DNA from: JAEUIA01 sp038330085
GTDB taxonomy: Bacteria > Planctomycetota > UBA1135 > GCA-002686595
DNA length: 32,914 nt
Direction of reading: 5' to 3'
Assembly: GCA_038330085.1 (NCBI GenBank)
Contig: JBBQNP010000042.1
Coordinates: 1-32,914, forward strand
Under the pieces are notes generated by a model. It did not search any database, was not told the origin of the DNA, and was given only the letters and a program-made list of their open reading frames with translations. Positions 25,429 to 32,914 of the stretch are shown here, one piece after another (positions within the stretch are counted from its first letter, which is position 1; the number at the start of each line of letters is the position of its first letter). Made by a program: the position numbers and the translations under genes.

Positions 25429-28400
25429 CTACCACGCCGACGGCTGGCTCGCCCCCGCCCCCGGTCCGTACACGATCGCGTTCGCGAGCAGTCGTCCGCA
25501 GCCCTTGAACCAGTCGCGGAAGATCGGGCTCGCGGCGAACAGGATCACTTGCCCCGAGCCGGATCGCTCGACGGTGCAGTAGGCGGAGTCGGCCAGACGC
25601 TCGCGCGCTTCGGGCCATAGGAGCCCTGACAAACGCACTTTGTCGGCGGTCGCGAGACGCACCGCGGTGTGCACGGGCAACTCGGACAAGAGGACTTCCG
25701 AGCCTTCGAAGAAGACCGGCAGCTCGTCGCTGCAGCCGGCGGTGATCCACATGTCGGGGTTCACCTCGCCGCGCAGGATCACGCCTTGCGGCGAGAACGT
25801 GCGCATCCAGCGGTCGCGGCGCTTCTTGTCCTCGTCCTTGGGCTTGTCCTTGCCGTCCTGGTCCTTCGACTTGTCCTGCGCGTCGTCGCTCTTCGCGTCG
25901 GCCTTTTTCTCGGTGCTTTTCTTCTCGTCGTCCTTCTTGTTCGCATCGGTTCCCGACTGCGCGTCGTCCTTCTTCTGCGCGTCCTTGTCGGCGCCGTCTT
26001 TCGCATTCGCATCCTTGTCGCTCGTGGACCCGGAAGCGTCGGCAGCTTTCGCATTGCCGTAGAGCGCTTCCTCGTCGATCGGAGTGCGTCCCGCCTCGCG
26101 TTCACGCTTCACCGACACCGCGTACTTGTCGAGGTCGTCGAGCTCATCGCCGCGTCGGCGCACCTGCGTGAGCTTCGCGTCCTTATCGCACAAGCTCGTG
26201 GCCCCATCGCCGTACGCGATCAGCGTTCCGCCCGCGCGTACCCAGTTGCGAATGGTGTCCTCGTTCTCCTTCACGACCGACCCGCCGCCTTCGGGCACGA
26301 TGATCACGTTGTAGCGGCGCAGGTCGTAGCCGCCGAGGTTCTGCGCGTCGAGGTGCGTGGAGGGCAACCGCAACTGCGTGTCGATGAGGTGCCACGCGTT
26401 GCCGAACGAGCTCGAATCGATCGGCGAGTTCGACAAGATCGCGATGCGCGGGCGCGCGAGCAGGTCGAAGTGATGTCCGCCGAGGTCCGCGCTGTCGTCA
26501 TGGCTGCGCGCTGTGCCGACGGCGACAGCGAGCGCTCCCGTCTTCTGCGCTGCCAAAGCGACCTTGTCCGCGACATCCGGCCCGTTCTCGATGCGGCGCA
26601 CGAGCAGGCTCTCGCGCACGAAGCTGCGTCCGCCCGCGCGGAACGCTTCGTCCGAGATCGTGACCTGCAGTCCCGATTCGAGCGCCTGCGCCGCGAAACG
26701 CACGGCCGAGTCGTCGTTGCCGTCGACGATCCAGCCGTACACGGGCGTGTCGGCGCCGCCAAGCGCCACGACGCCCGCCTGCGCAGCCGGCAGCGCCGTG
26801 ATGCGCGTGCGCGCGACCGTGGGAGCCTTGCACCAGTACGCATCGAGGTCGTACGCGTGCGCCGGCGACCACGCCGTCACGTCGTAGGCTTTCGAGCGCT
26901 GCTTGCGCTCGAGCTCCTTGCGTTCGCGCACCAACGACGCCTTGTCGTAGCGCGGATCGAACTCGAGCATCGCCTTCACGAGTGGAGCGAGCGGTTGCGC
27001 CGCGGGCACGAAGATCGCGCCCGTTTGGAACTCGAACTTGTCCTTCGGACCCGAGGCCATCGTCTTCACGTCGGTGCCGCGGAACGCTTCGTCCGCGCGG
27101 TAGACCTCGACGCCCTGCTCGACGAGGTTCGCGACGAGCAAACGTTCACGATCGGGCTGTCGACCGAGCACCATGACGAACGTGCCCTCGTTGCCGCCGC
27201 CCGTCGCGCAGTTCGCGCGCTTCGCCGCCACGTAGTCGCGCAACACGGCCTCGCGGTTCTTCGCGAGCGTCGTCACGTTGGACAAGCTGCCGACGGCCTG
27301 GTGGCTGACCGCGTCGTGGTACGTGACGATCTCGCCCGACGGACGTCGCACCGATTGACCGCGATAGTGCGCCTGCTCGTACAGGATCCCGCACGCACCT
27401 TGGAACGTGCCCCACGAATCGGTGTAACCGGGATACCACGAGTCGGCCCACTCGCGCGTGTAGTAGCTCCAACCGTTCTTGTCGAACGCGGTCGCTTCGT
27501 CTTGCGCGTACGCCTGCCACCACTTCTTCGTGAACTCGGGGAACCACGGCGTGAACGGATCGGTGGCGGGATAGAAGAGGAACGTGTCCGTCGCGCCCAT
27601 CTCGTGCGCGTCGACGAGCAGTTGCGGATGCCACGCTGCGATCGCGACCCAGCGCGCGCGCGTCTCGGGTTGCGTTCCCCACAGCCAGTCGCGGTTCATG
27701 TCGAACAGGTAGTGGTTCTCGCGCCCGTACGGCCAGCGTCCGCGCTGCATCGCGGCGTAGTCGAGGTTCGCCACGTACCCGGCGCCCTGCTCGATCTGCG
27801 ACATCACGCGCTCGCGTCCGTCGGGGTTTTGCATCGGGTCGATGACGACGACCACGTTCTTCAAGAGGTCGAGCACTTCCTGGCTCGTGCCCGCCGCCAG
27901 GTGATACGCGACCGCGAGGGACGCGTCGGAACCCGACATCTCGTCGCCGTGGATGCTGTAGCCGAGCCACGCGATGGCCGGCTCGTTCTTGACGATGCGC
28001 TCGATCTCAGCGTCGTCGACGCCGCGCGGATCGGCGAGCTTGGCGTTGTCGGCGCGGATCGCGTCGATGCGCTTCAAGTTCTCGGGCGAAGCGATGATCA
28101 CCGACACGAGCTCGCGGCCCTCGTGCGTGCGACCGAACGGCACGACGCGCATGCGGTCGCTCTTCGCCGCCATCGCGCGCATCGCGGCCATGATCTCGGC
28201 GTGGTGGGCGGTGAACGTGCCGAGCGGCTGGCGCAGCAACGTGTCGGGGTTCGGCACCTTCGGGTCGTACGTCGTGTTCGCGAAGATCGGTCCGGGCACG
28301 ACACCCGTCACCGAGTCGCCGAAGTGGATCGTGGTCGCAGTCGGCTCCGACGCAGGCAGGATCGCCTTGGATCCCGCATCCACAGCGAGCGGAGCAGGCG

Positions 28401-28524
28401 GAACGCGCGCAGGAGCAGCTTGCACCGAGTGCGGCTCGGTTCGTTGCGGCTCGCTCTGGGAACGGCAAGCGACGAACACGAGAACGAGTGCAGCGGAGGG
28501 GATCCAGATGCGGGGGGGGGGCAT
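25429..28524 (-). CDS. M14 zinc carboxypeptidase-like lipoprotein, large
   Basis: This 1031-aa exported protein has a lipobox VFVAC (C20) right after the ATG at 28524, which is preceded by AGGA. The M14 domain (about 95-400) keeps zinc ligands H192 and E195 in SIHGDEMSG and H307 in VDAHEMG, the NPDGRERV substrate loop, and probable catalytic E383 in ILYEQAHYRG. A long region of beta and Rossmann-like character follows (about 480-800), then a Lys/Asp-rich stretch (about 824-904) and a C-terminal domain of about 125 aa. A peptidase acting on peptides or cell-wall peptides at the cell surface is likely. The codons after ATG are CCC CCC CCC CGC: ten C in a row, a slippage-prone tract. Family members with this size occur in several phyla. 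Confidence 0.9.
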   Translation of the reverse strand: MPPPRIWIPSAALVLVFVACRSQSEPQRTEPHSVQAAPARVPPAPLAVDAGSKAILPASEPTATTIHFGDSVTGVVPGPIFANTTYDPKVPNPDTLLRQPLGTFTAHHAEIMAAMRAMAAKSDRMRVVPFGRTHEGRELVSVIIASPENLKRIDAIRADNAKLADPRGVDDAEIERIVKNEPAIAWLGYSIHGDEMSGSDASLAVAYHLAAGTSQEVLDLLKNVVVVIDPMQNPDGRERVMSQIEQGAGYVANLDYAAMQRGRWPYGRENHYLFDMNRDWLWGTQPETRARWVAIAAWHPQLLVDAHEMGATDTFLFYPATDPFTPWFPEFTKKWWQAYAQDEATAFDKNGWSYYTREWADSWYPGYTDSWGTFQGACGILYEQAHYRGQSVRRPSGEIVTYHDAVSHQAVGSLSNVTTLAKNREAVLRDYVAAKRANCATGGGNEGTFVMVLGRQPDRERLLVANLVEQGVEVYRADEAFRGTDVKTMASGPKDKFEFQTGAIFVPAAQPLAPLVKAMLEFDPRYDKASLVRERKELERKQRSKAYDVTAWSPAHAYDLDAYWCKAPTVARTRITALPAAQAGVVALGGADTPVYGWIVDGNDDSAVRFAAQALESGLQVTISDEAFRAGGRSFVRESLLVRRIENGPDVADKVALAAQKTGALAVAVGTARSHDDSADLGGHHFDLLARPRIAILSNSPIDSSSFGNAWHLIDTQLRLPSTHLDAQNLGGYDLRRYNVIIVPEGGGSVVKENEDTIRNWVRAGGTLIAYGDGATSLCDKDAKLTQVRRRGDELDDLDKYAVSVKREREAGRTPIDEEALYGNAKAADASGSTSDKDANAKDGADKDAQKKDDAQSGTDANKKDDEKKSTEKKADAKSDDAQDKSKDQDGKDKPKDEDKKRRDRWMRTFSPQGVILRGEVNPDMWITAGCSDELPVFFEGSEVLLSELPVHTAVRLATADKVRLSGLLWPEARERLADSAYCTVERSGSGQVILFAASPIFRDWFKGCGRLLANAIVYGPGAGASQPSAW
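28512..28521 (-). repeat. Homopolymer of ten C immediately after the M14 start codon
   Basis: On the plus strand there are ten consecutive G (28512-28521); on the coding strand the ATG is followed by ten C. A one-base change in tract length would shift the frame at codon 2-5 and abolish the lipoprotein. Confidence 0.9.
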
Positions 28525-28781
28525 CGTTCGAATTCCTGAGCCGGAGCGGATGGTTCTTGCGCGACCGCAGCGTCGATGCAGCACCGGCTGACCGCCTCGC
28601 GAAGCGCGCGCAGTGTAGCCACGCGCGATGGGGGAGGAAGCACGGTGCAGCTATCGACGTCCCGCCCTGCACGCCCCGGCCTTGCCTCATCTCACCGGCG
28701 CTCGACGACGGCCTCACGACAATCCATCGTCTTCGTCACCATGCTTCTGGCACAATCGACCCCTGACGTCGTTTCGAACGG

Positions 28782-28858
28782 GGGCCCCTAGCTCAGTCGG
28801 TTAGAGCAGGCGACTCATAATCGCTCGGTCGCAGGTTCGAGTCCTGCGGGGCCCACCA
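28782..28858 (+). tRNA. ileX: tRNA-Ile2 (anticodon CAT, lysidine-modified)
   Basis: This 77-nt cloverleaf has acceptor GGGCCCC/GGGGCCC, D-arm GCTC/GAGC, anticodon stem GGCGA/TCGCT with loop CTCATAA (anticodon CAT at 28816-28818), T-arm GCAGG-TTCGAGT-CCTGC, discriminator A and encoded CCA (28856-28858). The anticodon arm and variable region are nearly identical to E. coli tRNA-Ile2 and unlike initiator or elongator tRNA-Met, so it should be modified by TilS to read AUA. No other tRNA lies nearby. Confidence 0.93.
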
Positions 28859-28861
28859 CAC

Positions 28862-28894
28862 CCGCCTCTTCCGTGCCAGGTACGGAACAGGCGG
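28862..28894 (+). terminator. Hairpin after the tRNA gene
   Basis: CCGCCTCTTCCGT (28862-28874) pairs with ACGGAACAGGCGG (28882-28894), 12 of 13 positions, around a 7-nt loop, starting 3 bp after the tRNA CCA. No T-run follows, so it is a weak or processing-type terminator candidate. Confidence 0.55.
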
Positions 28895-29019
28895 ATGTCG
28901 ATGGCGACTCCCGGGCAAGCGACCTGCGTTTGTGCGCCGCGAACACGCAGTGCTAGGCTGACGCGAATGCACTCTGCGCGCCGAACTCTCAGGCCGCGCG
29001 CCCTCTCCGAGTCGCACCC

Positions 29020-30906
29020 ATGAAGGATCCTGCCCCACCGCAAGTCGCTCTCGGTCACGAGACCGGGAACAACCTGCGTCAGCTCACGCCGCTCCTCGTG
29101 TGGGCCGTCGTCTTCTGCGACATCGGCACGTCCGTCTACTACGTCCCCGGGATCCTCTACCAGGACGGCAAGATCGGGAACCTCGCGCCGCTCTTCGTGT
29201 TCGCGGCGATGCTCGGATTCCTGCTGCTTGCGGCGAAGTACGTCGAGATTTGCTGGCGCAACCCGGATGGAGGCGGCGTCGTCAGCATCGCGTCGCAAGC
29301 GTTCACGCCTCTCGTCGGATGCATCGGCGGGTTGCTGATTTCGGTCGACTACTTCCTCACGTCGGCGATCTCGTCGGTCTCGGGCATCCACTACCTCGGC
29401 AGCATCTACCCATCTCTCGACGGGCACACCGTGGCTCTGGCGTCGGCGACGCTTCTGTTGCTCGCGATCGTGAACACGATCGGCATCCGCGAGAGCGCGA
29501 TGTTGTCGCTCGTCATGGCTGCGTGCGCGCTCGTCGTCGACCTCGTCGTGATCGTCGCGGCCCTCTTGCGCTTCGATCACCTGAAGTGGGAAGCGATCCG
29601 CGAGAACTTCGCGCTCGTGAAGACCGTCACGCCGCACGCTTTCCTCGTCGGTTTCGCAGGTGCGTGGCTCGCGTTCTCGGGCCTCGAGAGCATCAGCCAA
29701 CTCAGCCCGGCCATGCGCCTGCCGATCAAGAAGACCGCGGCAAAGGGCATGCGCTACGTCGTGATTACGATGGTCGCGACGGCGCCGCTCTTGACGCTCT
29801 TCGCGATCGCGTTGTTGCCGCAGAGCATCAAGGACGATCCGACGGCGAACGACCGCTTCATCTCGGAGCTCGGTTGGGCGTTCGGTGGCACGTGGGTCAG
29901 GTACGCGGTCGTCGTCACCGCGTCGTCGCTGCTGTTGTTCGCCGCGAACACCGCGATCATCGGCGGATACCACGTGTTCCTCGCGCTCACCGAGCGCGGG
30001 TTCATGCCGTCGATCATCGGCCGGCGCAACCGCTACTTCGACACGCCGCAGATCGCGATCCTCGTCGCGACCGTCGTGCCGATGTTCGTGATCGCGTTCA
30101 CGCACGGTGACCTCGACGCGCTCGGACAACTCTACGCGTTCGGATTGCTGGGTTGTTTCGTCCTCAGCTCGGCCGGCCTCGACGTCATGCGTTGGCGCGC
30201 GGGCGTACGCGGTTGGACTTTCTGGATCGGCCTGGCGACGACGGCCATCGTGCTGGTCGCGTTCGCGACGAACCTGTACGTGAAGGTCGCGGCGACGATC
30301 TTCGGCTCGGTGTTCGTGTTCGTCGGTCTGCTTCTCGCGCTCGGCACTCGGCGCAAGTGGTTCGCCGAGTGGTTCTACCGCATCGGTTTCGTGCGCACGC
30401 GCATGCCCAGCCGCATCCAGGAGACGGAGACGAAGCTGGAGGGCACGGAGCTCGAGATCCTGAGCCTCACGCAGGCCGAATCGCTCGCTCAGCTCTACCC
30501 ATCCGGCACGATCATCGCGATGCGATCGCACAATCCCGGGCTCGTGTCGGAAGCGATCTCGCGCGAGAAGGGACACGGCGGGCGCACGCTGTATGCGCTG
30601 TACGTGGAAGAGCGCACCGGTCTCTTCGTCCGCACGGCCAACTGGACGCCCAAGCCCGAAGGCGTCGAAGCGCTGCAAGCCTCCGTGCGCGCCGCCGAGA
30701 ACGAAGGCATGACGATGATCCCGATCTGGACCATCTCGTACGACGCGGTCGAAGGCATCTTGCGCGCCGCCGAAACGCTCGGCGTCACGGCCATCATGAT
30801 CGGCGTGAGCCAGCGCAGCTCGATCTACCACATGCTGCGTGGGCACGTGCTCGCCGGATTGAGCAGGCGCTTGCCGCCCGGAGTCCAGCTCCTCATCTGC
30901 AGTTGA
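29020..30906 (+). CDS. APC-superfamily permease with C-terminal Usp-like domain, copy 1
   Basis: This 628-aa inner-membrane transporter has about twelve helices in residues 20-455. The first carries FCDIGTSVYYVPGIL, the unwound helix-1 motif (G[TS]S.YY.PG) of APC amino-acid permeases, followed by CW[RQ].[PD].GGGVVSIAS in the next helices and GLESISQLSPAM. A cytoplasmic domain of about 150 aa (478-628) has UspA-like ends (TLYALYVEE, then IMIGVSQRSSIYHMLRGHV), but the glycine of the ATP-binding G-x2-G is glutamine and the final G-S is G-H. Uptake of amino acids or a related solute is likely; the substrate cannot be read. The ATG at 29020 agrees with the paralogue (MKD start). It lies 161 bp after the tRNA. 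Confidence 0.87.
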   Translation: MKDPAPPQVALGHETGNNLRQLTPLLVWAVVFCDIGTSVYYVPGILYQDGKIGNLAPLFVFAAMLGFLLLAAKYVEICWRNPDGGGVVSIASQAFTPLVGCIGGLLISVDYFLTSAISSVSGIHYLGSIYPSLDGHTVALASATLLLLAIVNTIGIRESAMLSLVMAACALVVDLVVIVAALLRFDHLKWEAIRENFALVKTVTPHAFLVGFAGAWLAFSGLESISQLSPAMRLPIKKTAAKGMRYVVITMVATAPLLTLFAIALLPQSIKDDPTANDRFISELGWAFGGTWVRYAVVVTASSLLLFAANTAIIGGYHVFLALTERGFMPSIIGRRNRYFDTPQIAILVATVVPMFVIAFTHGDLDALGQLYAFGLLGCFVLSSAGLDVMRWRAGVRGWTFWIGLATTAIVLVAFATNLYVKVAATIFGSVFVFVGLLLALGTRRKWFAEWFYRIGFVRTRMPSRIQETETKLEGTELEILSLTQAESLAQLYPSGTIIAMRSHNPGLVSEAISREKGHGGRTLYALYVEERTGLFVRTANWTPKPEGVEALQASVRAAENEGMTMIPIWTISYDAVEGILRAAETLGVTAIMIGVSQRSSIYHMLRGHVLAGLSRRLPPGVQLLICS

Positions 30907-31096
30907 GCCGCACCTCCACGCAAGCCGGCGCAGCTTGCCGAGGCCGCGTTGCGCGTCCGGGATCGCGCACAGGTTCGTGTCAGGGACTGGGCGCAGCGCC
31001 GCGCAGGGTCGGAATGCTATCGTCACCCCTTCGAGCGATGTCCCCCGGCTCCTCACAACAGGATCCGTTCTCGCGCCGGCTCGGCGCCGTTCACGC

Positions 31097-32914
31097 GTGA
31101 AGGATCAGAACACCAAGGACAAGGTCGGTCCGGGCACCGAGATCAGCGTCCGTCACCTGACACCGCTGCTCGTGTGGGCGGTCGTGTTCTGCGACATCGG
31201 GACGTCGGTCTACTACGTCCCCGGCATCCTGTACGAGCGGGTCGGCGATGTCGCGCCGCTGTTCGTGCTCATCGGTCTGGTCGGCTTCGTGCTGCTCGCC
31301 GCGAAGTACGTCGAAATCTGCTGGCGACAACCCGAAGGCGGCGGCGTCGTCACGATCGCGAGCAGGGCGTTCTCGCCGATCGCGGGGGCGCTCGGCGGGC
31401 TGCTCATCACCGTCGGCTACTTCCTGACGTCAGCGATCTCGTCGGTGTCGGGTATGCACTACCTCGGACGCATCGCGCCGTTCATCGAGCACCACACGGT
31501 CGCGATGGCGGTCGCGACGCTGTTGTTCCTGGCGATCGTCAACATCATCGGCATCCGCGAGAGCGCCTGGCTCTCGATGGTGATGGCGATCTCCGCGCTC
31601 GCCGTGAACGTCGTCGTTGTGGGGACGGTGGTCGTGTTGCACCCGGAGGAATCGTGGAACGCCGCGCGCCGCATCTTCGTCCTGGCGGAACACGTCGATC
31701 AACACACGTTTCTGATCGGCTTTTCGGCCGCGTGGCTGGCGTTCTCGGGGCTCGAGAGCATCAGCCAGCTCAGCCCCGCGATGAAGCTGCCGATCGCGGC
31801 GACGGCGAAGCGCGGCATGCGCTACGTCATCATCACGATGCTGGTCACGTCGCCGATCCTGACGATGCTCGCGATCGGTTTGCTCACGCCGGATGTGAAG
31901 GCGGCGGATCCCAACCGTTTCATATCCGAGCTGGCGGGCGGATTCGGCTTCGACGCGCTCAAGCTGGCTGTCGTCGTGTCGGGTTCGGCGCTGCTGCTGC
32001 TGGCATCGAACACGGCGATCATCGGCAGCTACCACGTCTTCCTCGCGCTGACGGAAAACGGCTTCATGCCCTCCGCGTTGTCGCGGCGGAACACGTTCTT
32101 CGGCACGCCGCAGATCGCGATCATGGTCGCGACGGGCGTCCCGATCCTCGTGATCCTGATCAGCGGCGGCAAGATGCAGTTCCTGGCGGGCATGTACGCC
32201 TTCGGGTTGCTCGGCGCGTTCCTCTTGAGCTCGGCCGGACTCGACGTGTTGCGCGCGCGCGACAAGCAGTTCGGTCCGACGTTCTGGCTCGGCATCTTCA
32301 CCACGCTGCTCGTCGCGGTCGCGTGGGCGGTGACGCTGCGCGTCGAGGGCGCTGCGACGGGGGCGGGCTCGCTGATCGTCGCCGTCGGACTCGTGTTCGC
32401 GATCGGGACGCGCCGCAGGTGGTTCGCCGAGTGGCTCTACGCGACGCCTGTCCTCGCCAAGCTGTTCCCGCGCCGCGTGCACGAGACGGAAGAGCGCGCC
32501 GAACTCGATGCGCAGTTCGAGATCCTGAGCCTCGCGCAAGCCGAGACGATCGCGCAGCTCTATCCGTCGAGCACGATGATCGCGATCCGCGGCAGCAACC
32601 CGGGTCTCGTTGCCGAAGCGATCGCGCGCGAGAAGGGACGCGGCGGCACGACGCTTTACGCACTCTACGTCGAGGAGCGCACGGGCCTCTTCGTGCGCGT
32701 GCCTGACTGGAAGCCCAAACCCGAGGGCGTCGAAGCCCTGCGCATCGCGGCCACTGCCGCCGAGAACGAGGGTCTGACGCTCATCCCCGTGTGGACCATC
32801 TCGTACAACGCGGTCGAAGGCATCCTGCGCGCGGCCGAAGCAATCGGCGTGACAGCGATCATGATCGGCGTGAGCCAGCGCAGCTCGATCTACCACTTGC
32901 TGCGCGGGCACGTG
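31097..32914 (+). CDS. APC-superfamily permease with C-terminal Usp-like domain, copy 2 (3' end outside window)
   Basis: The frame stays open from the GTG at 31097 to the last base: 606 codons with no stop. The start aligns with copy 1 (MKD). The product matches copy 1 along its whole length: FCDIGTSVYYVPGIL, the CWRQPEGGGVVTIAS segment, GLESISQLSPAM, and the Usp-like end IMIGVSQRSSIYHLLRGHV. By comparison about 20 residues and the stop lie beyond the window. It begins 190 bp after copy 1 on the same strand. Loops differ (for example after the first helix and around 31640-31690), so the copies may have different substrates. A duplication is clear; divergence in function is inference. Confidence 0.87.
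   Translation, partial: MKDQNTKDKVGPGTEISVRHLTPLLVWAVVFCDIGTSVYYVPGILYERVGDVAPLFVLIGLVGFVLLAAKYVEICWRQPEGGGVVTIASRAFSPIAGALGGLLITVGYFLTSAISSVSGMHYLGRIAPFIEHHTVAMAVATLLFLAIVNIIGIRESAWLSMVMAISALAVNVVVVGTVVVLHPEESWNAARRIFVLAEHVDQHTFLIGFSAAWLAFSGLESISQLSPAMKLPIAATAKRGMRYVIITMLVTSPILTMLAIGLLTPDVKAADPNRFISELAGGFGFDALKLAVVVSGSALLLLASNTAIIGSYHVFLALTENGFMPSALSRRNTFFGTPQIAIMVATGVPILVILISGGKMQFLAGMYAFGLLGAFLLSSAGLDVLRARDKQFGPTFWLGIFTTLLVAVAWAVTLRVEGAATGAGSLIVAVGLVFAIGTRRRWFAEWLYATPVLAKLFPRRVHETEERAELDAQFEILSLAQAETIAQLYPSSTMIAIRGSNPGLVAEAIAREKGRGGTTLYALYVEERTGLFVRVPDWKPKPEGVEALRIAATAAENEGLTLIPVWTISYNAVEGILRAAEAIGVTAIMIGVSQRSSIYHLLRGHV

Noticed and set aside
25669..28539. Plus-strand open frame of 956 codons opposite the M14 gene
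   Set aside because: It is a compositional shadow rich in Arg, Val, Glu and His; the minus-strand gene has zinc ligands, a lipobox and a ribosome-binding site.
28748..28770. Sigma-54 type promoter upstream of the tRNA (TGGCAC)
   Set aside because: The required TTGC-like element at the correct spacing is missing.
28793..29038. Minus-strand 81-codon frame ending APQDSNLRPSDYESPALTD
   Set aside because: This is the other classic spurious peptide produced by translating across a tRNA gene in antisense.
28801..31056. Minus-strand open frame of 751 codons opposite the first permease
   Set aside because: It has a charged low-complexity translation, and its end reads through the tRNA (RTRTCDRAIMSRLL), a well-known false-protein signature from antisense tRNA.

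Overview
The window is 32.9 kb of dense, very GC-rich bacterial chromosome with 17 protein genes (16 complete, one cut by the right edge), one tRNA gene and several repeat or hairpin elements. I see no insertion sequence, phage gene, rRNA or CRISPR array. Many genes lack a clear Shine-Dalgarno sequence, and large secreted or lipoprotein peptidases, a long HEAT-repeat protein and a TPR glycosyltransferase-like membrane protein are frequent. This gene mix fits a high-GC Planctomycetota lineage best. Acidobacteriota or Gemmatimonadota cannot be excluded from sequence reading alone.

Layout. Positions 1-139 hold a head-to-head pair of REP-like palindromic repeats just before lipB (158-799, octanoyltransferase). 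A subtilisin-like lipoprotein protease (920-3733) follows and converges on a minus-strand block. Read from its promoter side, that block is a sensor kinase (12093-10027), its overlapping OmpR-type regulator (10030-9302), a secreted HEAT-repeat protein (9185-6219), a TMTC-like membrane glycosyltransferase with TPRs (6151-4220) and a PrcB-like lipoprotein (4185-3712). Divergent from the kinase is a secreted S46 dipeptidyl-peptidase (12287-14407), ended by a 19-bp perfect terminator hairpin.

A 375-bp gap without a convincing gene then leads into a signalling cluster on the plus strand (14935-21349): a stand-alone HPt protein, two tandem HDOD-REC-GGDEF paralogues, and a hybrid histidine kinase with its own REC and HPt domains. 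This looks like a self-contained phosphorelay that sets c-di-GMP synthesis. The two cyclases differ at the product-inhibition I-site (RQGE versus canonical RRGD), which predicts unequal feedback control. This cluster is the most interesting system in the window.

Next come a DUF4126 membrane protein (21451-22047) and a cytosolic M20 dipeptidase (22059-23474). A second, larger REP pair with 17-bp tandem repeats lies between the dipeptidase and two minus-strand secreted proteins: an unrecognised 499-aa protein (25238-23739) and an M14 carboxypeptidase-like lipoprotein (28524-25429). The M14 gene has ten consecutive C just after its start codon. The right end holds tRNA-Ile2 (CAT anticodon, 28782-28858) and two tandem APC-type permeases with C-terminal Usp-like domains (29020-30906 and 31097 to the edge).

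Functionally the window joins extracellular and periplasmic proteolysis (S8, S46, M14), cytosolic dipeptide cleavage (M20) and amino-acid or related solute uptake (two APC permeases) with two sensory systems. A link between them is inference from proximity only.
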